The translations under genes were made by a program, and so were the position numbers. The notes under the pieces were generated by a model. That model was not told where the DNA came from. It was given only the letters and a program-made list of their open reading frames with translations, and searched no databases. Source: B1-G15 sp964346135 (GTDB taxonomy: Archaea > Thermoproteota > Bathyarchaeia > Bathyarchaeales > Bathyarchaeaceae). From it: a DNA stretch of 28,637 nt. The stretch spans positions 1 to 28,637 of the forward strand of contig CAYFTS010000058.1 in the NCBI GenBank assembly GCA_964346135.1, in the 5' to 3' direction. Every line of letters starts with the position of its first letter. Position 1 is the first letter of the stretch. Positions 1 to 7,317 of the stretch are shown here, one piece after another.

Positions 1-84
1 ATTAAAACAGAATATATCCCAACTAAATTGCTTGCAGAAAGCAAACTCATTGATATTTCACCTTATCCGAGATATAAGTCATAA
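1..84 (+). CDS. Possible C-terminal tail of a gene cut by the window edge
   Basis: Frame 1 is open from the first base to a TAA at 82-84, giving 27 residues that end in PRYKS. The composition (mixed charged and hydrophobic residues, a short basic end) looks like the end of a protein, but an open frame this short can be chance. No family can be recognised. The sequence left of the window would settle it. Confidence 0.3.
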   Translation: MKTEYIPTKLLAESKLIDISPYPRYKS

Positions 85-97
85 GTTAATAATCTTT

Positions 98-163
98 ATG
101 ACAACAACATTACTAGCAGTCATAGTTTACAGAAGAATGTGAATATCAAGCAAGATGAAGTGA
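98..163 (+). repeat. Direct repeat copy 1 (possible micro-ORF)
   Basis: This stretch is an imperfect copy of 892-963. The best-conserved core is about 104-133, including the run ctagcagtcatagt, and the similarity resumes at the end (aagatgaagtga). From ATG 98 it encodes 14 residues with the hydrophobic core TLLAVIV, then a TGA at 140. The other copy stays open for 23 residues and ends in the same KMK-stop, so this copy may be a broken version. Function unknown. Confidence 0.55.
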
Positions 164-296
164 ACACTACTCAACTGTTCTTTTTCTAAATATTGTTAAA
201 GTATCTTACGGATTATGGGTCATTTAGAATTTAATGAAGGATTCTTCCATAAGTCATAAAAACTGAAGAAGAAGACCTATTGAATGGTGATAAAGA

Positions 297-842
297 TTGC
301 TTGAAGGCAAACGGGTTCGTTTACGTAGTTTTGAACTTTCGGATGTCGACGAGATTATGAAGCATTGGAACACTTTGGAATTGAGAAAGCTCGTTGGAAG
401 TGTCGATAGAGGTCCAGTTGCTCGCAATGAAGAGGAGGATTGGATCAGAAACACATGGAAACAACGACAAGAAAGACAAGCTTTCACACTTGCAATCGAA
501 ACCATTACCGATAGTAAGCTCATAGGTGGAACAAGTCTTTTCGACATTGACTGGACCAGCAGATCCGCTGAAGTGGGAATAAGCATTTACAATTCTGAAT
601 ATTGGGGTAAAGGCTACGGGGTAGAATCCTTGAGGGTAATCCTAGATTTTGCTTTTCGAGACCTAAATCTGAGTAGAGTTGGACTTGAAGTTTTTGAGTT
701 TAACAAGCGAGCTCAGAAATGTTATCTGAAAGTTGGTTTCAAAGAAATGGGAAGAAGGAGGAAGGCACGTTTCATAGACGGAAAATATCATGACTGCATT
801 GTTATGGATATGCTAAGAGAGGAATGGGTGTCAAAAAAATAA
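297..842 (+). CDS. GNAT-family N-acetyltransferase (RimJ/RimL type)
   Basis: The 181-residue product has the whole GNAT fold of the RimJ/RimL subgroup, which moves an acetyl group from acetyl-CoA to a protein N-terminus or a small molecule. It begins with the typical LEGKRVRLR strand. The acetyl-CoA loop YWGKGYGVES lies at about residues 102-111, and the late motif with FNKRAQKCYLKVGF is the usual last helix-strand unit. The start is TTG 297: an in-frame TAA at 291-293 excludes anything earlier, and GGTGAT at 286-291 is a good ribosome binding site. The substrate cannot be told. The gene stands alone between two copies of a short direct repeat (98-163 and 892-963), which hints at insertion or duplication. 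Confidence 0.88.
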   Translation: MLEGKRVRLRSFELSDVDEIMKHWNTLELRKLVGSVDRGPVARNEEEDWIRNTWKQRQERQAFTLAIETITDSKLIGGTSLFDIDWTSRSAEVGISIYNSEYWGKGYGVESLRVILDFAFRDLNLSRVGLEVFEFNKRAQKCYLKVGFKEMGRRRKARFIDGKYHDCIVMDMLREEWVSKK

Positions 843-891
843 GGCATAATGATCCTATGCAGAGTTTCCATCATTCCTTATTCTACTATTC

Positions 892-963
892 ATGATAGCA
901 ACACTACTAGCAGTCATAGTCTCCAGAATTAAGGGTTCTTACACGAGCAATAAGATGAAATGA
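892..963 (+). repeat. Direct repeat copy 2 (possible 23-residue micro-ORF)
   Basis: Second copy of the element at 98-163, placed just after the acetyltransferase. ATG 892 opens a 23-codon frame ending in TGA 961-963, with the same hydrophobic TLLAVIV core and the same KMK ending. Within the twelve aligned codons around the core, two of the five differences are synonymous. No clear ribosome binding site is seen, so translation is uncertain. Confidence 0.5.
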
Positions 964-1013
964 AAAGATATCTAAAAATATTGCAGGACACTTCTTACTA
1001 TGAGGTTTTGAGG

Positions 1014-1136
1014 ATGAAACTCAAGATATATTCAGATGGTGCTTGCAGAGGTAATCCCTGTCGTTCAGCTATAGCCTATGTAATTCTAGATTATGAAGAA
1101 GCTGAAGTTTTAATCATGTATAAATGTGGTAATTAG
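1014..1136 (+). pseudogene. Truncated RNase HI (N-terminal fragment)
   Basis: ATG 1014 opens a 40-codon frame beginning MKLKIYSDGACRGNP, which is the hallmark first strand of RNase HI with the first catalytic Asp in the SDGACRGNP motif. An AYVI strand follows, then a further strand region, and the frame stops at TAG 1134. RNase HI is normally about 130-150 residues and needs three more acidic residues, all missing here, so the product cannot cut RNA-DNA hybrids. The residue after NP is Cys where the family has Gly. No other piece of the gene is visible downstream. It directly abuts the next gene, whose ATG is at 1137. Confidence 0.8.
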
Positions 1137-1355
1137 ATGATTACAAAGTTTAGAATGAAATGTTCTAACTGTGGATGTTGGAACAGGTTTTTGGTAAACA
1201 AGATTTTCATTGAGCAGTCTTCTCCTGAGCCAAAAGTCAAGCCTTATGTTCCTATGTATGAACCATTAAAAGTTGTTAACTGTAAAAAATGTGGTAAGAC
1301 TGTAGCAGAACCAAAAGAACTGATAAGAATTGTGAGAAATACGGAAAAGCTGTAG
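1137..1355 (+). CDS. Small zinc-ribbon protein
   Basis: 72 residues with two cysteine knuckles: CSNCGC near residues 9-14 and CKKCG near residues 49-53. Four cysteines in this spacing are typical of a structural zinc ribbon. The stretch between them is proline-rich (PEPKVKPYVPMYEP). The ATG follows the stop of the RNase HI stub with no gap, so the gene could be translated by re-initiation, or the pair could be a rearranged locus. No family name can be given. A role in nucleic-acid or protein binding is only a general expectation for such ribbons. Confidence 0.55.
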   Translation: MITKFRMKCSNCGCWNRFLVNKIFIEQSSPEPKVKPYVPMYEPLKVVNCKKCGKTVAEPKELIRIVRNTEKL

Positions 1356-1497
1356 CAGAGTTTAGGAATTAATTGGAATCAAATGTAGATCGTATGGCAG
1401 AATTGAATTCACTTTCACTTAGGAGTCTCTAGAATCCTAGAATATGCTTCAGCTAAATCTTTATGAGTAAAACTATGTTTATGACTATTGACTTAAA

Positions 1498-2629
1498 ATG
1501 CCAGAAGTCAGACCTGATACACCTTCTTCGGATGTTGTCTTCTTTTTCGGAGCAGGAGCTTCTGCCCCTTTCGGAATCCCAACAATGAAGCAGTTTGTGA
1601 CTGATTTTGAAGAACATCTAATTGAGAATGCAACGAAGGATGAACGAATGGTATATACTGACATAAAGGAAACTCTTGAAAAACATCTAGATAGACATGT
1701 TGACTTAGAAGCTGTTTTTACGGTCATAGATGGGATCATAAACTATAGTCCAGAAAGGATTGGGCTACTTTCACTTTATGCAGTCTCCGAATTCAAGAGA
1801 TCTTTTCCCACAAAAAAAGATATACAAATTTGTAAATTACTTAAAGAAAAATTTCAAACCTTTGTTAGAGAGAAATGCATAATACCCGATAATTCATTTG
1901 ACAAAATAGGGATAGTCTATCAAGATTTTTTCAACAGATTTGCACTTGAATTGCCAAGTAGAAGAGGTGGAGTCAGAAGTCGTGATTATGCATATGACGG
2001 GAGCTGGAAAATTTTCACAACCAACTATGATACTTGTCTTGAATATTATTGGCGAGAAGTAGTAAGAGCCGGAATTGACACTGGCGCTGTACCTGACAAC
2101 ATAAGGCATGTACCTATTATACATAGCGCGAGATTCTTGGCCAATAATGAATTGAAGCTCTTCAAATTGCATGGTTCTGTAAACTGGAAAATTGAAAAAC
2201 GTACTGGTGAAATTACAGAGGAAGATATACCGATTGGACGTTCAATGACGGGAAGACGATTCGCAGGAGATATGATGTTGTATCCAATAGCAGAAAAGGA
2301 ACTCTATTTTGACCCCTTATATTTCAATGCTATTGCGACTAAATCGAGAACTTGCACAGAAGTCAGTTTGGGTAATTATTGGATATTCTTTTGATGACCC
2401 CATTATTCGAGAGATTTTTCTTAGAAAATCTAGTGCAAGGAAACATTTGATTTTGGTTCATCCAAAAGCGAATGAAGTCTGTAAGGATAGGTTGGATGAG
2501 ATGAAAGGAAAACTAATTCCTATGGAAAAAAGATTTGGTATGGAAGAAAACTTTCGACAAGTGAATCATCAAATAATACACAAGTTCAAAGAACCAAAAT
2601 TTAGTGCAAAAGAGACACCAATCCCATAA
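1498..2629 (+). pseudogene. SIR2-like (NADase-type) protein, interrupted by one frameshift
   Basis: The first frame (1498-2394) carries the SIR2 Rossmann motifs: GAGASAPFGIPT at residues 18-29, TTNYD at 174-178 and KLHGSVNW at 223-230 with the candidate catalytic His. The conserved C-terminal strand VIIGYSFDDPIIREIF lies in the +1 frame, which ends at 2629. Deleting one C from CCCC at 2313-2316 joins them smoothly through FDPYISMLL into a protein of about 377 residues. This resembles the SIR2_2-type domain found in NAD-consuming antiviral proteins such as ThsA of Thoeris, here without a recognisable partner. No Shine-Dalgarno is seen before ATG 1498. Either the gene is dead or the C-run is a sequencing error. 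Confidence 0.78.
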
Positions 2630-2864
2630 GTTACTCATTACCAATGGATTCTATAGAAGAAACTCGTTACATGATAGTCAAAGAGCTGAAGGAAGCTAGT
2701 TACAGATTAAGTTAGAGAAACTTAAACGTAGTTATAAGTGCGTATATTCAACTGAAAATGTATCCATATTTGTAATTCAGAAAGTATATTTGCTAATATA
2801 ACTACTCCTTAAACAATTGATCAAATGCATTTTAAGAAAAAAGACTAGCTAAACTGGGATTTAA
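2630..2864. other. AT-rich spacer between two broken genes
   Basis: No gene is convincing here. A 23-codon frame at 2644-2715 (ATG to TAG, with the run EETRYMIVKELKEAS) could be a remnant or chance. The rest is AT-rich, with stops in all forward frames. Confidence 0.4.
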
Positions 2865-3194
2865 ATGGAAGGAATGAACCATTCGGAATATAAGGCTTGT
2901 ATTGACAATCTTGGACTATCAAAAGGTGAAAGGAAGGAACTGGAATATCTTATTCGGGAAGTTGTGTTTAAGGATTTATCTGAAAAACTATATCATTTGA
3001 AAAAGGGTTATTGGTGCTAACCAATGTTAACTTGATTTTCATACAACAAGAAGGTCGGTGGAGTCCTAATTATTCAAGAGAGTTAGTAATTCCACTACTT
3101 CGAGGAGAACGGTCTAGAGTTTTTGCTTAATATAGATTCAAGCTTCATAAGGTTTAAAGAAGAATTTAACCAGCCTTATCACGATGAAGTTTGA
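2865..3194 (+). pseudogene. PH/GRAM-like domain protein with two compensating frameshifts
   Basis: Three frame segments read as one small protein. ATG 2865 opens a helical part ending KLYHLKKG, then stops at TAA 3018. From about 3005 the next frame carries LLVLTNVNLIFIQQEGRW, the strand-turn-strand signature of GRAM/bacterial PH domains, ending at TAA 3128. From about 3112 the original frame resumes with FLLNIDSSFIRFKEEF, the usual last strands, ending at TGA 3192. The first shift lies in the A/G run near 2999-3007, the second near 3108-3120. The whole would be about 110 residues. It looks like a decayed or badly sequenced gene. The family call rests on pattern recognition only. Confidence 0.5.
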
Positions 3195-3263
3195 CTAAAT
3201 GTGAATGAATATGAAATATCTACTATGGTTTTGTTGACGGTAGTCGAGGAGAAGTAGCTAAAT

Positions 3264-3473
3264 ATGCCGACCAAGAAGTTGATGGATTTATATAAACAGA
3301 CTGCAGTCATATTAGCTTTAGCTTTGATGACTACCATTCTCTATGTAGTGATCAATGAAGTATTCTTTTTATGGCTCAGCCTAGTTTTAGGAATATTTGC
3401 TATAATTACTTTATGGACATTTCTTTACTACGTGGCAAAGAGTTTAGATGAACTACAAATAAAACAAAGTTAA
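3264..3473 (+). CDS. Small membrane protein with two transmembrane helices
   Basis: 69 residues. After a short basic N-terminus (PTKKLMDLYK) come two hydrophobic stretches, roughly residues 12-32 and 34-57, then a charged tail. The arrangement is a helical hairpin in the cytoplasmic membrane with both ends probably inside. GAGGAG at 3246-3251 lies 12 bases before ATG 3264, a long but usable spacing. It does not match a family I know. Confidence 0.5.
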   Translation: MPTKKLMDLYKQTAVILALALMTTILYVVINEVFFLWLSLVLGIFAIITLWTFLYYVAKSLDELQIKQS

Positions 3474-3537
3474 CCATGTATTTTTGGTGCTCAGGTTCTA
3501 GTTTTTGCCATCTAACTACTAAACAAACATCAGAAGG

Positions 3538-3918
3538 CTATTTCATTCTCAGTTTCAGAGTAAGCTTGTCATCTACCGTTGGTCTGCCCATTTCTATGTA
3601 TTTCTCTTTAGATAGAACTATACGAATAATGTCAAATGGAGAGACAGGTGGAAAAGATCCTCTCATCTGACGTTGTGCCTGCTGTAAAGCCTGTATAGTT
3701 CCTTGAGTCACTTGTCTAACCATTCTTTCAGTCTCACCCTCATGTAATGGTTCAATCACGACTTCTGGTCTTAATCCAGAGCTTTCTTCGACCCGAGGCT
3801 TAGTGAACTTAAGGTCTAGAATGACGTTATTGCGTGTTGAACGAACACTCACTACTATTACTTCGTCTCCAAACTCTTTCTTCTCTGGCGGCATAGGCAT
3901 CAGAAGTATCATATTCAA
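3538..3918 (-). CDS. Conserved-looking beta-rich protein of unknown function
   Basis: 126 residues with a normal soluble-protein composition. Strands alternate in the first third (DEVIVVSVRS, NNVILDLKFT), followed by a helix rich in Gln and Arg (TQGTIQALQQAQRQM), then FDIIRIVLSKEKYIEMGRPTVDDKLTLKLRM at the end, which looks like a closing beta-hairpin. No cysteine, signal peptide or membrane segment is present. Internal ATGs at residues 3, 7 and 9 are possible starts. It is convergent with the small membrane protein and stands 259 bases from ABCE1 on the same strand. I do not recognise the family. Confidence 0.6.
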   Translation of the reverse strand: MNMILLMPMPPEKKEFGDEVIVVSVRSTRNNVILDLKFTKPRVEESSGLRPEVVIEPLHEGETERMVRQVTQGTIQALQQAQRQMRGSFPPVSPFDIIRIVLSKEKYIEMGRPTVDDKLTLKLRMK

Positions 3919-3999
3919 GTCCTATTATTAAGTCTAGTGAAGAACTAGTCAACTACTCATGGGTAAATCTTGTTCCTAAGAGTCTAAATGTTAACATAA

Positions 4000-4143
4000 T
4001 ACAAGATTGGGAACAGGTACTGTTCTATATGGACTTTCCTGACAGAGCAAGAATACGAAGAACTCGGAATTAAGTTTGATGTGAATCAGGTGTATGAACT
4101 TAAGCTGCCCAATCAATCTATCAGCTTCAAGAAAGCACCTTGA
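4000..4143 (+). pseudogene. Possible gene remnant without a start codon
   Basis: A frame of 47 codons is open from 4000 (just after TAA 3997) to TGA 4141. It has protein-like content (FLTEQEYEELGIKF, VYELKLPNQ) but no ATG, GTG or TTG at a sensible place. It may be the end of a decayed gene or chance. The rest of the 3919-4177 spacer shows nothing else apart from the hairpin at 4145-4164. Confidence 0.25.
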
Positions 4144-4144
4144 A

Positions 4145-4164
4145 CAGACATCTATTCATGTCTG
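4145..4164 (-). terminator. Hairpin just after the ABCE1 stop
   Basis: CAGACAT (4145-4151) and ATGTCTG (4158-4164) form a perfect 7-bp stem with a 6-base loop, 13 bases past the ABCE1 stop. On the reverse strand a short T tract (gctttttc) precedes the hairpin, in keeping with T-rich archaeal termination. No T run follows it, so it may protect the 3' end instead. Confidence 0.45.
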
Positions 4165-4177
4165 AAAAAGCGAAAGC

Positions 4178-5968
4178 CTACTTTTCTCTCGCTGGCACAT
4201 AATAATATTCGGCGATCTTTTTCTGATGCCTGTCAAGTTTAGAGTCCTCTTTGTTCACTCTCGGCCTCTTCGTCACAGGATCCCTTCGGAAAGTGATTTT
4301 CATTTCCTTGAGGAAGGCGTTCATTCCTTTCCTAAGGCTTGTGGGTGGACCGGCAACACCGTATACTCCTGGCGTTCCTGAGAAGATAATGAGGCGGTCT
4401 GCGATGAAGTCTTGCGCTACCACATCATGTTCTACTACAAAGGCGGTTACGTTTCGGCTCTCCACAACCCTTCTTATGGTGCGAGCCATAGACAACCTTT
4501 CTTCTACGTCTAGATAAGCGCTGGGCTCATCAAGTAGATACAGCTCAGCTTTTCGAGAAAGACAAGCGGTGATGGCGACTTTTTGGAGTTCCCCTCCACT
4601 GAGTTCAGCTATGTTGCGGTCAAGAAGAGCAGGCACATTTAGAGGTTGCAGAATTTCGCTTCGATGCCAACTGGACCCAAAATCTTTCTTGGCTACGCTT
4701 TTCAATAAATCTTCAACAGTTCCTTTGTAATCCGCCGAAATATATTGAGGCTTGTAACTAACAGTCAATTCATGCTCTGATGAACCTTTTTCGTCAGGCT
4801 TTTCAACTCCAGCTAAAAGCTTAACGAAAGTGGTTTTCCCGATGCCGTTGGGACCCAGTATTCCAACGACTTCGCTCCTGTTTGCCTCACCTGTCTCCAC
4901 AGAAAGCGTAAACTCTTCATATGACTTCTTTAGTTCGCCCCACTTTAGCAGTGTTTCACCAGTTGTCCCGCCCGCAGCTGGAGGTTTCGCGTGGAAGATT
5001 ATGGGGTCTTTTCGGAAGCGAACGTTTTCATCTGGCAGAAATCCTTCTAGGTATATGTTGATTCCCACTCTCACTCCATGGACGTTAGAGACAATGCCGT
5101 AGACACCGGGCATACCGTAAAAAATGCAAATTTGATCAGACAAGTAATCTAAGATGGCGAGGTCGTGCTCCGCTACGATCACGGTTTTTTCTTCCTCTTT
5201 GAGGTGTCGTATGGTCCTAGCGGCTTGGAGACGTTGGTTCACATCTAGGTAACTGGATGGCTCGTCGAAAAGATAAACGTCTGCATCTCGGCAGATGGTA
5301 GCGGCTATTGCAACCCTCTGAAGTTCGCCTCCGCTTAAAACTTTGATTGGGCGGTCCCATATGGTGCGAAGTTGCAGTTCTTCAGAAAGAAGTTTCAATT
5401 TGTCCCGTTCATCAATTTTCTCCAGAAGTTCTCCAACCTTCCCTGAAACTATGCGCGGAATCTTGTCCACATACTGCGGTTTGTGCATCACCTTAAGTTT
5501 GTTATCACCTAACTTCTGAAAATACTCTTGAAGCGTTGATCCACGGAAGTGGTGAACAAGCTCAGGCCAGCTTGGAGGCTCTTTATAGTTCCCGAGGTTT
5601 AGCTTAATCTCTCCAGAGAGAATGTTTAGGGCTGTAGTTTTTCCAATTCCGTTTTGCCCTAGTAGTCCCAGCACCACACCTGAGGATGGTATGGGGAGGC
5701 GGAACAGTTTGAAGGTGTTTGGACCAAATCTGTGGCTGCATTTCTCCTCGAGTTCATCTGGAAGGTTAACGATAGACAGGGCTTTAAATGGGCACTTTTT
5801 TATGCAGATGCCGCATCCTACGCAGAGAGGCTCCACCACTGTTGGCTTGTCATCCTCAAATCGAATAGCTTCTATTCTACTTCTTACTGGTGGGCAAAAC
5901 CGATAGCATACCCTTCCACAACGTTTAGGTTTGCATCGATCTTCATCTAACACTGCAACGCGTACCAT
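4178..5968 (-). CDS. abce1: ABCE1/RLI ribosome-recycling ATPase
   Basis: This is the universal archaeal/eukaryal twin-ATPase that splits ribosomes after termination with aPelota or aRF1. Numbering from GTG 5980, the N-terminal ferredoxin domain has eight cysteines (16, 21, 25, 29, 53, 56, 59, 63) for two [4Fe-4S] clusters. NBD1 has Walker A GQNGIGKTT (108-116), signature LSGGE (215-219), Walker B ending FDE (240) and the H-loop EHD. NBD2 has GPNGIGKTT (376-384), LSGGE (460-464), LLDEP and EHD. The C-terminus FRRDP...RPRVNK is typical. All catalytic residues are present. The frame opens at GTG 5980, but ATG 5968 (MVRVAVLDEDRC) matches the family start better. A TATA-like box at 6011-6019 gives it its own promoter with a short leader. 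Confidence 0.97.
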   Translation of the reverse strand: MVRVAVLDEDRCKPKRCGRVCYRFCPPVRSRIEAIRFEDDKPTVVEPLCVGCGICIKKCPFKALSIVNLPDELEEKCSHRFGPNTFKLFRLPIPSSGVVLGLLGQNGIGKTTALNILSGEIKLNLGNYKEPPSWPELVHHFRGSTLQEYFQKLGDNKLKVMHKPQYVDKIPRIVSGKVGELLEKIDERDKLKLLSEELQLRTIWDRPIKVLSGGELQRVAIAATICRDADVYLFDEPSSYLDVNQRLQAARTIRHLKEEEKTVIVAEHDLAILDYLSDQICIFYGMPGVYGIVSNVHGVRVGINIYLEGFLPDENVRFRKDPIIFHAKPPAAGGTTGETLLKWGELKKSYEEFTLSVETGEANRSEVVGILGPNGIGKTTFVKLLAGVEKPDEKGSSEHELTVSYKPQYISADYKGTVEDLLKSVAKKDFGSSWHRSEILQPLNVPALLDRNIAELSGGELQKVAITACLSRKAELYLLDEPSAYLDVEERLSMARTIRRVVESRNVTAFVVEHDVVAQDFIADRLIIFSGTPGVYGVAGPPTSLRKGMNAFLKEMKITFRRDPVTKRPRVNKEDSKLDRHQKKIAEYYYVPAREK

Positions 5969-6010
5969 GTTTCTCTTCACTTGTTATTTCAATGTAAAAT
6001 GAGAGAAGCA

Positions 6011-6019
6011 TATAATAAA
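6011..6019 (-). promoter_or_regulatory. TATA-like box for ABCE1
   Basis: Reverse-strand TTTATTATA, preceded by purine-rich AACTTAAG that could be the BRE. It lies about 43-51 bases before ATG 5968, placing transcription start near 5988 with a leader of about 20 bases. Assigned by pattern and spacing only. Confidence 0.45.
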
Positions 6020-6045
6020 CTTAAGTTTAATCAATAAATTGTTCC

Positions 6046-6065
6046 AAAAAAACAGACCCAAAAAA
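6046..6065 (-). terminator. Twin oligo-T tracts after the micro-ORF
   Basis: On the reverse strand six T (6065-6060), seven bases, then seven T (6052-6046) follow the micro-ORF stop at 6091. Clustered T runs are the usual archaeal termination signal. They separate the micro-ORF transcript from the ABCE1 promoter just downstream. Confidence 0.5.
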
Positions 6066-6090
6066 GCATCGGGTTTTCGTCATCTATAAA

Positions 6091-6156
6091 CTACCATTCT
6101 TCTTCCTCGTCTTCTTCCCAATCCTCATCCTCTTCCCATTCTTCTTCTTCCTCCAT
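6091..6156 (-). CDS. 21-residue Glu/Asp/Trp micro-peptide
   Basis: ATG 6156 to TAG 6091 encodes 21 residues. After Met there are only Glu (14), Asp (3) and Trp (3), with Trp at positions 7, 13 and 21 and no basic residue. A full consensus Shine-Dalgarno GGAGGTGA (6171-6164) lies seven bases before the ATG, an in-frame TAG lies nine codons upstream, a TATA-like box sits near 6219-6228, and oligo-T tracts follow the stop, so it looks like a complete small transcription unit. The peptide should be extremely acidic, possibly a mimic of nucleic acid or a binding partner of a basic protein. A leader-peptide role for ABCE1 is less likely because ABCE1 has its own TATA box. No known family comes to mind. 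Confidence 0.6.
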   Translation of the reverse strand: MEEEEEWEEDEDWEEDEEEEW

Positions 6157-6218
6157 CTGTGTTTCACCTCCTTTACAACGCTAAGTAATTCAATGATTTC
6201 TAGTGAAGACCAAGCAGT

Positions 6219-6228
6219 CTTTTTTAAA
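6219..6228 (-). promoter_or_regulatory. TATA-like box for the micro-ORF
   Basis: Reverse-strand TTTAAAAAAG, in the context AGTTTAAAAAAGACTG. Start of transcription is expected near 6198, which leaves a leader of about 40 bases that includes the GGAGGTGA site. Pattern only. Confidence 0.35.
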
Positions 6229-6282
6229 CTTTTCCATAAAATCAATAACCCAAGAAAACACTACAGAGCACAGAAGCGTATC

Positions 6283-7239
6283 CTAGTCTTTAGTTTTCTC
6301 TGTCATTTCATGCAGTAACCAATTCAAGGCATCACCAACTTCCCTTAGTCTCGCTCCCCAAGGAACGATGACCCCTAAGGTTCCTCCTTCTAAAGTGGGG
6401 TTGTAACCTTCTCTCAATCTACAGCATTTCGTAATAAAAGGCAGCTTGTTTGGAACAGTCTTTTCTGGACAAATCTGTTCGAAAATTATTTTTGATCTGT
6501 CAAAATCTTTTCCTGAAAGATGTTGAAGCACTTTAAGTGAAACATCACAACCCACTAAACCAAGTTTCTTACATCCTTTTTTTAAGACTGGAAGTATTTC
6601 TTTGTCTAGAAAAAAGGTTTCTGCATTCACAGATTGAGGAGTTATGCCTGACGATTTACATGGAAAGATGACGATTTCAGCTCCTTTGTCAAGTGTTTTT
6701 CTAGCTAATTCAATGAGATCAATTTCCCTGACTTCTATATCCACTGCTCTGTCTACCAGTCCGACTTTCATAGCGTCTTTTATCATGCTTACCAGTTTGG
6801 CTGGTCTCGGCGGTACCACATCTACAACTTCAATTTTATCCAGTTGTGGTTCTCCTCTAACCAACGCGAAGCTAACGTGGCTATGCTTACCTAACACAAC
6901 AGTAGCTTTCTTTCCGTTCTTTCGGTATGTTTTAATGGCTAAAGGCGCCAGCTGATTCGGGTTTAAAACATCTATATTTAAATCAACTATTAAGGTGGAT
7001 TCGCTTGCAAGGGCTAAAACGTTAACATTTATGATTTTTTGGAAAAGCTTTTGGGAATCTTCTTTCTTTACTTCTAATATTGCAAACCCTTGTTTTTTGT
7101 TCCCAATCAACAGATACTGGGTGGTTTCGTAAACTTCCTTATCAAACGCTATTTCTCTAAGGGCTTCCGCATCGTTGAGAATGTTCTGGCTAGTTTCCAC
7201 TATGCTCACTTGACGACAGTGAGAAGGCATAATCAACAA
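6283..7239 (-). CDS. Cysteine-rich protein paired with the NadA-like gene, function unknown
   Basis: 318 residues, soluble. The N-terminal half has alternating strands and helices (YLLIGNKKQGFAILEV, STLIVDLNIDVLNP, KKATVVLGKHSHVSF, EVVDVVPPRPAKLV). The C-terminal part carries six cysteines in conserved-looking settings: FPCKSSG (194), C223, VGCD (231), QICPEK (257) and KCC (272-273), with another at residue 8. The pattern suggests metal or Fe-S binding. The start may be TTG 7239, behind GGAGGG at 7251-7256, or ATG 7230. It lies 78 bases downstream of the NadA-like gene on the same strand, so the two are probably co-transcribed. I have a faint, unverified impression of an uncharacterised archaeal DUF; no function is claimed. 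Confidence 0.7.
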   Translation of the reverse strand: MLIMPSHCRQVSIVETSQNILNDAEALREIAFDKEVYETTQYLLIGNKKQGFAILEVKKEDSQKLFQKIINVNVLALASESTLIVDLNIDVLNPNQLAPLAIKTYRKNGKKATVVLGKHSHVSFALVRGEPQLDKIEVVDVVPPRPAKLVSMIKDAMKVGLVDRAVDIEVREIDLIELARKTLDKGAEIVIFPCKSSGITPQSVNAETFFLDKEILPVLKKGCKKLGLVGCDVSLKVLQHLSGKDFDRSKIIFEQICPEKTVPNKLPFITKCCRLREGYNPTLEGGTLGVIVPWGARLREVGDALNWLLHEMTEKTKD

Positions 7240-7317
7240 TTGTAAGATTTCCCTCCATCATCCATGTGAGACCTAAATCTAACCTCAACAGCTTCATTTT
7301 ACAAGATTCACATTTCC

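Noticed and set aside
1498..2629. Programmed frameshift in the SIR2-like gene
   Set aside because: No slippery heptamer or downstream structure is evident at CCCC; an ordinary indel or sequencing error is simpler.
3476..3670. 64-residue forward frame over the end of the 3538-3918 gene
   Set aside because: No ribosome binding site, Ser-rich composition, and it is antisense to a better-looking protein.
6091..6156. Treating the poly-Glu/Asp codons as mere low-complexity repeat
   Set aside because: Trp codons interrupt the run at regular places, codons are varied (GAA, GAG, GAT, GAC), and a consensus ribosome binding site precedes the ATG.
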